From Corticium candelabrum (taxonomy: Eukaryota; Porifera; Homoscleromorpha; Homosclerophorida; Plakinidae), in contig NC_085093.1 in the NCBI RefSeq assembly GCF_963422355.1, forward strand, positions 3,475,503 through 3,539,502: a DNA stretch of 64,000 nucleotides, written 5' to 3'. This document shows positions 12,055-23,663 of the stretch, one piece after another. Positions within the stretch are counted from its first letter, which is position 1; the number at the start of each line of letters is the position of its first letter. Under the pieces are notes generated by a model, which was not told the origin of the DNA, did not search any database, and worked only from the letters and a program-made list of their open reading frames with translations. Position numbers and translations under genes: made by a program.

Positions 12055-13285
12055 AGTAAAAAGTCCCGTATATGTAACCTCGTTGTGGCCACGTGGTCGG
12101 CATCGTGCACGCAGAGACGATGTACCAAGCTGAAGAGTTTGTAGAAGGAGGAGTGAGTGTTGTCTAGCTGTTGTAGATACTGTAAACGACATGTTTTGTT
12201 CTAGTATGACGCATCTGCGTATAACCCTCAGTTTGACTCTCAGTTCGACCAAACTACATATCAATATGTTTACGGAAGATCGGGTAATGTAGTCAATTTT
12301 ATTAGAATGTAGTCAATAGTATTACTAGAATAGAGGTAGAGCAGAGCCGTAGAGGATGGCCTCGGAGTCCAGATTCTCTAGCTGATTGCGTTTGGCATTG
12401 TGATAGTGTTCATTCACTTGCATACCGCTTGTAGGGCTCGAAATTTATTGGAAAGGAAACAGCCAACTCAGTCTGAGTAAATAATTGAGTTATTTTGGCA
12501 AAGTAAGTGACAGCTCAAACAACTTTGTCTCGATTCAAACATGGTCATGATGCCATTCTCCTCCTCATCATTTCATTGCTGTCCTCTTCATTTTCCGTTT
12601 TCTGCTTTGATGTCTTATGAGATCTGTGAGTTTGGCATGTTAAAGTGTCATCCAGTGTGCCACTGAAACACGTTCCGTCTTCTTGGTGGGAGCCATGATG
12701 CATGAAGACGTTACCAAACATAATCCACTTCCTGCCATTCTGCCATGTCTATACTGAAATTTTTGCTGAAATGTTCGGTTTTGGCTTTGGTTCTTCTGAG
12801 ACCTCATCTGTTGCAGAAGAAAGAGGATGAAAAGTAATGCTTGTGTCTGGACTTTGATCTGGTTCTGACTATCTGCTCGGTTGTATTTCTGTTGCTTGTA
12901 AAGTCAACCTAGCTGGAACAGCCCAGACATTTTGACTGCTTTCCACCCACATAGCGTACAGGCAGTGGAGCTTCATGGCACAGTACTACTGTGTCCATGT
13001 CTTCTCTAAGAGCTAGTCTAGTAGGATGCATGCACACACTAGATCCATCCACGTCTTCATTCAAGACTACCACGAGCCTTTGAAATTAGGCAGGGTCTGG
13101 CTGTGGACAGGCAGTTGCTTGTGACTACTTGTTTCCTGCACAAATTAGCCCATCTGGAACAGGCAGACAGGTGGAGATTTCGAGCCCTGACTCGCCTGTT
13201 TCTCTGCCTGTTTGTTTGATTGCTGCTCTATGAATGTGTGTACGTGTGAATCTATTAACTGTACTTGTTTGTCGGTTTACTAAAG
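12055..13285. other. Head-to-head intergenic region RBFOX/EIF3L
   Basis: It separates the divergent RBFOX (-) and EIF3L (+) genes and must hold both promoters. The first exon of EIF3L, with its start codon, probably lies here but could not be placed. No TATA box or repeat stands out. Confidence 0.5.
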
Positions 13286-16200
13286 CTGAAGCCGAAGAAG
13301 CAAAGGGAAGCGTGACTCGTCTGAACATACCAGATGTAGTCAGAAGCTTCGTAGTCTACTTTGATAGACAAGTTGCCGAGAAGGTGTGTCGACATCTATC
13401 TGTTGCTAAACGTAGTAAATTAAAGCATTTTGTGTTTGCACAATAGAACATCGTAGAAATACAAAATGTCTACGAAATAAGGTGAGAATCAAAGTACCGA
13501 GAGATGTGAATACAGACAATTGTTGCATGTACACGATACAGATTCTATAGTGTAAACTTTGCATTAATTTTTGACTTTGTTTTGTGACTTTTGTTAACTT
13601 TATAAAACCGTGATGAATTTTAATTGATGAAATAATCTAAAATCAAATGGAGCTGAAGTTTGTAATGTCTAAATTAATTAATTAATTAATTAATAACAAA
13701 AGATTGCTTTTGTGTGGAACTCTTAGTTAGAAATTATGCGAGTGACTGTCATTCTAACTGTATGTGGTTTGTAGTCGTTGAACATGTGTGATCTTGTTTT
13801 GGGTACTTGGAATGTAATGTGCCATGTAATGCTGTGATGTGCTTCACTGCACAATATTTTCTTTATTAGATGTGTAGAGTGGTCAGTGTTTTGTTTACCT
13901 GCTAGTTTCAACAAGCTTTCTGAGCGATTCTACAAGAATGCTCCATGGCCAGAAGTGGAGCACGTTGAGCAAGTCGTCGGACACGGTACGAAATGCCAGT
14001 GTGTCTTGTGACTCTTGTTGATGTATGTTTGTTTGTAACGGGTGTGCTTGTGTTACTGTGTGTGCATCATAGTTTTATACCGTACTCGCACGAGTATAGC
14101 CCCGGAGTTGAGCAAACCCTCATTCCCTACTTTGACCATCATCTTAAGATTTTCATACCTTGGAGTTTTGTAATTGGTGTAATTGGTGGTTGTTTGTATG
14201 GTTATCGCGCAACAACAAATTGCACATGCCTTTACCTTATTATCATGTAACCTTGATAGACGACAGCTGATGCCAAAGACAGTGTGGAAAATAGGGAATT
14301 ATTTTGGCTTGGACAGACTGAGCCTTGGTAGGAAATTCTTATATGGTGTACATGTATAACTAATACCACGTTCACACTAGCAACTTCAGAACCAAGCTGG
14401 ACCAGATAAATGTTCTTCAAGATTGTCATTACTTTACTCTACTCAAAATTCTTGATAAAGGCGTTGTTTTGATGCTGACTTTGGCCATCTAGATCACTTT
14501 CGATTATACCTGGGACGGTTCTGAAGTCTCTAGTGTAAATGTGGTATTAGTGCTTTCCCTACTGCATCCATTTGCATGTAGTTTTTTTTACAACCAACTT
14601 CCAAGAGAGTAATGGCATTAAAGGCAGCGGAGGTTTTCTCTGGATAAAGCATGCTAGGAAGCACCTAAGTTTGTTACATGATTGGAAAGGCCATCACATG
14701 CTAAGAGACAAGGTTTACACTATCATATATGCGTACAGGTGGATGTTTTGTCCAAACACGTCCCAACTCTGGTGCAGTATTTGGTCAGACAAACATGTCC
14801 ACCCGTTATTTTCCACACTGAAAGAGAATTTGCTCTTTTTCTGTAGAATAAAAATCCATGTTGTAGAATGGCATCGGCGCAATGGCTTCATTAGACTGCA
14901 TAGTATGGCATTGATAGAAAGTGCATCCATGATTGAGACACAAATTTGAAGTAGGAAGAGACGCTTTTTGACGTGGCAATAAGGCGGAGAGAGTACAACG
15001 TTTCAATTAGCATGATCATAGTGTGACAAGGGATGCTTAATTGAATCAATAGTGTCGATGTTGTCACCTAGAGGTGTAATTTTTAGCAAGATCTTATTCC
15101 ATACTCTACCCTTGATTCTGACGAACCACTGGGGTGGGGTCATACTTGCATAAGTACAGTAGTCACATACTGTATTTCCCTGCTGAGAAGGGCACGCCTT
15201 TATAGCGCGAGGTTTATACCCTGGGGTATAAGAGCATGCCCGTTTAGATGAGGAAATGACTGAACATTGCAGGCAATGTATGCTCGGTTCCATGTCAATG
15301 CATTCAAACATACACTATACCCATTAACACAGATTTCCTAAGTCACAACATCTATACTCACTAAAGCGTGCAGAGCATTTCACGTGCTACAGATTTCCAC
15401 TCTACATCTAATCATTGTTTCTCCTTCATTCTCGTCTTCATCGCTGTCTTTCCCATCTATGATGCCTGTGCAAATGTCTTCTTCTGGTTCTGTCAGTTTG
15501 CAAACTCCTCTGTTTTCTTCACCCAGTTCGGGGTACTCTGCGAGCTTGTGATACTCTTGCTCTGTTACCACTGTATTCGTCGTACTTCTATATGACAACA
15601 TGCTTCCTGTTCACTGTGAACGTTCTGGCAGTTTTCTTTCTTATCAGAATCGGCTGACGGTGACTGTTCTCCGAATTCCAATATTAGACACTCCAACTCC
15701 CGCAGCTGCCGCCAGGTTCAACGTTGCTGACGGTCTCGATAATAATTGAGGCTACCTCACCTATAAGCGCATGCATGCCCTTATAGTTGCAGGATTCCTT
15801 GGTCTCACTTTCTGCTACGGATGTCTGTCAGTGGCCTGAATTTTTGCTGTCAATTTTTGTTTCGTGTCTGTACATATACAGCACGTTGTATATGTTTGGA
15901 TGCCTCAGTGTATGACAAAGCGGTTGTGGGCGCCCGGGACAACCAGAAATATGTCCGGGCAATGGCAAACTATGGTTGCCCAGGGACAACTAGCTGACAG
16001 CTATACCTTACCTACACTAGTATAGACCAGCTTGCCTTTTTCTTCCATGCTCTCATTGGTTAATAAACTTAATTAAAGATAAGTCTACCATTTTGCAGAC
16101 CTGCTGACGATTTAGGTGTCATAGATGACAGATCAAATATCTGTGTGTCCTTTCCTAATTAATTTAAGTGCCAGATTGGGGGTGACCTGTAGGGTCAAGG

Positions 16201-19200
16201 AGGTGTTACTTTGTTCCATTTATGCTTTGCTGCTTGCTTGTAACATAGAAGTACCTAGTCTCTTGCACAGCCCCTCTTAACGTGCGCGCGAGGAGCAGAA
16301 AGGGGCGGTGCTCGCACGCAAAAGAGGGTCTGTTCAAATCCGGCAGATAATTGGAAACAGAAAAGGAGTGACTAATGCCTGACTTCGTCTCTTTAGCACG
16401 CGTAGCACCCCCCTGCATCAGGTGATCGCTAGCTATTATGTCACTCGACATGCTCTGAAGCTGAGACTTGCATGCACACTGTTCCATATGGCCGTAGTAG
16501 TTCGCTAGAAGGGCACGGAGACTGAGGAGAACGAAAAGTAACAGTCATTTCCTCATACACGGGTAAGATCCTGAGATTCAGATGGCAAGCTAGCGTGGAA
16601 TGCATCAAATAGTCAAGGTGACGTACGTTGTATTGGTGCAGAGATTCCTAGTGCATCATGTAAGTTTCACCTCGTGATTCATAAACTGCTGCATGGGTCT
16701 GGTGAGTCTGGTCATCTAGTCTAGAGGGTCATGATCACCTCATCGTCATCACCTAGTACGTAATCATGTAACTTTTAGCCTGTGAGTCGTATCTAGCTAG
16801 ATAACTGCGCTAGCCGTAAAAATTCCTGGGTCTAGGGTCTACGGACCGATAGAGTAGGGTCAACTCTTACCACCAATACATGTACAACGTACGTCACCTT
16901 GATTTGAACGTGCGTACGGCATTCGCATTCCGCGCTAGCTTGCCATCTGAATCTCAGGCTCTTACCGTTGTATGAGGGAATGGCTGTTACTTTTCGATCT
17001 CCTCAGTCTCTGTCCCCTTCTAGTGAACTACATGATCTGCTATGTATACACTCTACGGAAAAATGCGCATGCAAACGTATGACGTCTCAGCTTCACAGCG
17101 TGTCGAGTGACATAATAGCTAGCAATCACTCGAGGCAGGCGCGTGCTACGCGTGCTAAAGAGATGACGTCAGGCGTTAGTCACTCCTTTTCCGTTGTTCC
17201 CAATTATCTGCTGGATTTGAACAGACCCCCTTTTGCGTGCGGGCACCGCCCCCTCTCTGCTCCTCGCGCGCGTTAAGAGGGAATGTGTAAGAGACTAAGA
17301 AGTACCCAGAACTGAAAATTGCAAACAATCATCCTATCTTTATCTGAGTTACTCTATCCTATATTTATGTTGTTCAAGATTTCAGCTGTTGTTGCAGAGT
17401 CCTTTGTGGTTGATAGTACTATAACACTATAGCAATAGCGGTCATGGATTTAGTGTATGGGCAACCAGAGTAATCAGGGTTCTCCCCAGGGCGTTTGAGC
17501 GTAGTGCTGCGCTATGCTTGAATTTCTACTTCACTCTCAGAGATCACTGATTTGAGATTGTCTAGATATGCTCCAGATATGGGATAGCAAGTGCACGTGA
17601 AAGAAACATAATCTTAATGATGTAATTTGCATGTTTAGAACCTGCTTACTAAGTAGGCGGCTTGAAGAAAGCCAATACCGAATAGGACCGCTGGTTAACC
17701 ACTTTGCAAAAATAGTTCCAGTCAGATTCCAACAGCTGTGCCACTTCAAAGTGCAAACTCTTTGCCATACAGAACAAGACGTGATGGCTACAATTGTGAA
17801 GAAAGAGAACCTTTCCTTAGTGATTTCAAACATTTGTAACCTTGCAGCCATTGCCCAGCTAATCCCTGCTTCCACTGCTGACTGAGAGGGCTTTTCTGAA
17901 CTGAATAGGATAAAGACACCTGAGAAACCCCGTCTGAGCAACAAAATCACAGTGCAACTGCTGTTTATCTCTATTGAAGGTCCCTGTTTAGAAGACTTTG
18001 ACTTTAATGTTGCATGTCTGGAGTGGGCTTCCGAGAGGAACAGATGCATTACAATATTGTAACAGAGTCAGCGTAATTTCATTATGCAGTGGACAGCTTG
18101 TAAGATTGAACACAGTTTTGCTTATTACTCTCTAACGTAGCAGCAACCTTAGGGTATATACTCAGTCACTGTTTGAAGCAATGATTACGAATAAATAGTA
18201 TGTCATTGTGTTTATGCATTCAATTGTGTCACAATCTGTATCTAGCAAGCGTGCACTGCTACTTAGTAGACTAGTTAACAGGTTTGTCCATGCATGGTTG
18301 CAAGTCAAAGCAATATCTTGACTTCAACAGCTGTCCATGCTACATTCGTACTCTTCCAACTAATGGGTTACTGATAGCTGACAGCCTATAAACAACAACT
18401 AGTATAGACGATTTTCAGCAGCAAGTCTAATATATTGATAATAGATTAGTATTGCAATTGGGACTTTGTCGTGACGTCATTGGAGGGGCGTGGACTTAGG
18501 AGGGACTAGCGCTACGCTTTCCTGAAATCCTGGGGAGAACCCTGGACTAGTAACTGGGCAAAACTAAACATTTTACGTATGGTTGCCCGGGGACAACTTA
18601 GAGATGAGACGATTTGTCGTACACTGTGCCTTATTGTGTATATTGAATTGACATTGCTATAACATTCTTAACTGATTTTGTAGACGGTGTATTTCTTATT
18701 CTTTACAAGGAGCTCTACTTCCGGCACATCTACGCGAGACAACAGCATTTGTCCGGCATGGTTAGCATCCCACCATACAACGATTTGCAACAATAACGTT
18801 TCAAAGTTTGACTCGTTTGCAGCCGACGCTAGAGCAACGATTTGAATCGTACTACAACTACTGCGATCTCTTTAACTACATTCTAAGTAGTCACACAGTT
18901 ACCATCATTGCATTTTGTACTGTAAGTAACGGCAGCGTTTATCCTCAGATGCCGAAGAACCGGTGGAGTTGGAGCTGCCGAATCAGTGGCTGTGGGACAT
19001 CATTGATGAATTCATTTACCAAGTGAGTGATAGTCATTGTGTTGTGCATCATCAAATTAAGCAACTTATTTTATCGACTCTCAGTTTCAGTCGTTTTGTC
19101 AGTATCGATGCAAACTGAAGAACAAGCCCGAAGAAGAGATTATCATATTGAGATCGAATCCGATGGTTTGATTTGAAGGAGTGTGTGTGGGGAATGGAGT

Positions 19201-19301
19201 CGGAGGTTTTTGTGTTTTAGGTGTGGAACGTTCACAGCGTACTGAACGTATTGCACTCTCTAGTAGAAAAGTCACACATCAACGAACAGGTATGTGTCAT
19301 G

Positions 19302-19369
<68 letters not shown>

Positions 19370-20233
19370 GCGTGCGTGTGTGCATGCGTGTGTGTGTGCG
19401 TGCATGTGTCAGGGCTCAAAAAATTGGTCCAACTAGTTGTCGCCATTTGACGAGTTTCCAAAATTTAGGTCGTCAAAATTTCTAGTGTAGGATGTCATGT
19501 TGATATCAATCATGGTGTTTAGTGGTATACCGCCATTTTGGAGTGTGTGCGCAAGGAGAGGACTGGGTACGAGTCTAGTACAAACATACAGCGCAGTATT
19601 CCGTACTTCACAATGGCATGCAACCAAGAGTATTCACACACATTACCGCTGAGTCAACGGATACGACGTGTTACACTAGACAGAGCTACGGCATCTTCAC
19701 GATAGTGATAGGTAATTGAATTAGTGATTAAACGCATACCACCTCTCTTTGTCAAACAAGGCGGGGTTTCCACCAGACTTCCACATATAACATTGCAGAG
19801 GTGGTCCGTTTCTTGCTAGTAAAATCATATCTACCCTATTTCGACCTACAATATTTACCATTGTCTCCACTCCCTCACGTGCTCCCTGGTCATAAACTTC
19901 ATACTTGTTCTCTGTCAGAATCCTGAGATGGTTCTCGCACTCCCCGTTTCATTGTCCATGATATGAGCAGTTTGTCAGCGTATGCTGCTGACCTGCTGAC
20001 GTAATAATTTACTACGCGTACGTGTCATTGTACGACAAATGTCCCAATGCGAGCGTCAGCCGCGAAGCGTTGCGTGTTTCAGTACAGTACAGCTATCCGC
20101 CTACGTACTGCGAAAGCCACTACAAACTAGCCTTGGTCTGCCATAGTTGTCATGATCTAGACTACAACGGTAGTCGTCAGTTGTAAAATTTAACTCGTCA
20201 AATGACGACTTGACGACCTATTTTTTAGCCCTG

Positions 20234-20296
<63 letters not shown>

Positions 20297-22239
20297 TGTG
20301 TGTGTGTTTGTGTGTCTGTGTGTACATGCATGATTAGTAACTAGAAATTGTTGAGTCTGTTGTGTGTGTGTACTGACAGTGTGTGGCTTAGTGTATTTGT
20401 TGTTGGCCAGTTGAGAGCCGAACAAGCGGGCGAAGATCCGGCTGAAGTATCCGGCGTGTTCGGCGATCGACCGCTCTATAAGATGCTCGGATACTTCAGT
20501 CTCGTCGGATTGTTGAGACTCCATTCACTGCTTGGCGACTATCACGAAGCGATTCATGCTCTACGTCACGTTCAATTGAATAAAAAGGTGATCATATTTT
20601 ATTATAAATTATTAATTAATAAATATTGATGATGCAATGAGTAAAAGTTGTGGAACGTCTGTCGCAAATGCACCACTAGGCCAGTGCAAACTGCATTGTG
20701 CTTGCGGTTGTGTACATCGTTGTGGTGCGAATAACACACGAGTTTCTTGTTGCCTTTCTCTGTTTTATGAGTGACCGAGAAAGTGAATATGAAACTGACA
20801 TTACGTTCAGTACTTTGTGTATTGAAACTTGCACCCAAACAAGTTGGCTGGCGGCTGATCTGTTGCTGTGGTCCTTGTTCCAGTGCAGAAATGGATATGG
20901 AATGCGAATCGCCCTCGCAAGGTGTCTAGTGCTCTTGCGAGATCGAGTGCAGATCCGATATTAAATTATTTGATCTTCTGTTGTATTTTGAGTTTGCCTG
21001 TTGTTCGTTTGTGTATCTACTGTAAATCCACAAATTTTCATATGCAACTATTTTTGTACATTTCACGAGAAGACCTTTGAAGTTTCATACTCATTTTATT
21101 TTCGTACAGGCTCTAACGGACAATTTTAACGCACGCTAGTACAGTAACTGTTTCATTCTACGTGCGCCACTGTATGTGATTTATGAGTTCTAAGCTAAAG
21201 CAACGTGGCATCCATGCTTGGCTCACAACAAAAGATAAAAAGAACCGCTACCACTACCAGGAGGTCACGAGCAGCATCCGGGACCCAACAAGAGGATATC
21301 GCAGTTGCAAATTATGGTGTAGATGAAGCTCTGGATCGAGATCACTCGGCAGCTTAGCGCAGAAAGAGAGGACAATATCACGTCTACAATTCCAAGACTT
21401 AGGCTGACTATTGCCTGAGTCACTGAAGAATGTGGACTTACGAGGACACGCGCTCGTCTGAAAAAATTCTTGAATCACAGGATCACAGAGTCAAAAGTTC
21501 AATCTATCTGCAATGCGTATTGAAAAGAGTGACTACGTAGTATCGAACCAACGGCCTGAGGAAATGGTAAAACTAACAGAAAAAGGTTGCGGCAGATGCC
21601 TAGCTTCTTCTTGCAATAGACTGGCATTGGACGAAAAGCGATAACCTAAATTACTTGCATGCCCTTGCGAGACAGCAACTGCGTTGTCAACCGAAGCGTA
21701 GTGTTGGGGTGTGCATTAGGACTAATTCGAAAGAACGAACCGTCACGCTGCAGGAAACATCAACTGTCTGGTTCATCTTCTTTTTATGCCGTTGCTAAAT
21801 GTCTGGGGGCAGAGTACTTTCAGAAACAGTTTGAGTTGAGTGACATCGTAACGTTGCAAACTGGACATGTTGTACATAGGAAGTTTCAGTTTGGTTTTTG
21901 TGGATGTACAGTATTTGTATTGGTCCCTGCTGGTTACTGTCAGTGCGTCACTGCAAATGATGTAGCTATAGAAAGATAACTAGAGTACTCGTGTTTTGTG
22001 TATTCTAGACGCTGTCTGCTGTTGTGCCTGGTTGCCAGGTTACAACCAATTACTACGTGGGATTTGCTTACTTAATGATGCGGAGATATCAGGTGTAGTA
22101 GACTAGCTTATATGCTCTCGTGTTATGCTAGCAAGTATGTATGTATTAAGGAGGCGATTCAAACATTTTGTAACATTCTGCTCTACGTTCAACGTCACAA
22201 GCAGCTCTTGCAGATGAAGAGTGTGCAATACGAAACGGT

Positions 22240-22304
<65 letters not shown>

Positions 22305-22374
22305 TGTGAGTGTGCATGTGTGCGGTGTGAGTGTGCATGTGTGCGTGCGTTTGTGTGTGTGTGCATGCGTGCAT

Positions 22375-22415
<41 letters not shown>

Positions 22416-23622
22416 TGTGTGTGTGTGTGCATGTGTGTGTGTGCATGTGCGATGCATTACTAAAGAAATTTTTGATTGATCAAGTGTCATTTTAGACATC
22501 GAAGCATAGTGATCAGATGTACGCTTTGCTTGCGATTACCCTGGGACTGTCTCCTCAGGTACAACTTACTGACATGCCATTGTATTAATGATCTTCTCAT
22601 ATACTACTGCTGCTTCATATTTCAGAGAATCGATGAAAGTGTCCATAGCCAACTAAGGGAAAAGATGGTGGATAGAGTCGACCAGTTGGCAAAGGGGTGA
22701 GTAGTTTGCATCATTGTGGTTTGTGTGATCACGTGACTTAACTCATAATGATACTTAAAGAGACATTTCGGAGATTTGCGTTAATGCAACATTTCAGAGA
22801 CACGTGCTAATGTACATTTGCAGCAAAAAAGCAATGGCTGCATGAGCTGATGGAAGTGACAAGAACTGCAACGCGAAGTTACAGTTGAGTCCAGTTTTTA
22901 CGACAGGGCCCCCTTTGGTGTGTGGTAAAAACAGCTGTTCATACGTGGTCTGTCCCGCTTCACGGACTGCTGTCGATGTCACGTGATGTTACACGTGATG
23001 GCGAGAAAACCCTCTTCAGCATCACGTTAGAAAAGCGTCGCCTGTTTGATAAGTATGAGTAAGTTGTGCATAAGTATTTCAACTACTGAACCAAACAGCA
23101 CGCTTTGCAAACTGCGATCTACGGTAGATATTCGAGAAGTTGGAGCCCCGATCGAAAAAGTTACAAACGCGTCCGATAGAATTTATCATTTAATCAATTA
23201 AAAGCGTACTTAAGCATATCTCGTTCTGCAAATGCGTCAAATGTCTCAATTTGATTGTTGGTGACCAACAATCAAAGGTGTATGCTGGGCGCAATTTACT
23301 AGTGCATGTGGCCGAAATGTTCCTAAAAGTACATATTATCATATTATATGTCTAGAGATGAAAAGTTGTTTGAAGAAATGTTTTCGTATGCTTGTCCGAA
23401 ATTTCTATCGGCTGTACCGCCCAACTATGATGGTCCACGCGTGAACCTCAACAAGGTATATGAATGATAGTATGGGTACATAAATGTGTTTTCATGAGGC
23501 AATGTTGTTGTTGCTTTGTATGTTGCCAGGAGCCGTTTCAATTGCAGCTCAAACTTTTTATGACCGAAGTCCAGCAGCAAAAGCCGACTGCAGATATACG
23601 AAGGTTGGTTGGATTGTATGCA

Positions 23623-23663
<41 letters not shown>

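Larger units (their letters stand above)
15906..18626. mobile_element. Non-autonomous DNA transposon (CAGTG...CACTG family) broken by two insertions
   Basis: The left end is CAGTGTATGACAAAG and the right end is TTGTCGTACACTG. A short, uninterrupted relative is at 29629-29977. TGCCT immediately flanks both ends, a possible 5-bp target duplication. The inner sequence contains the related phrases ggttgcccagggacaac and ggttgcccggggacaac near the two ends. A foldback element (16256-17297) and a hAT element (17475-18544) lie inside. The superfamily is not assigned. Confidence 0.75.
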
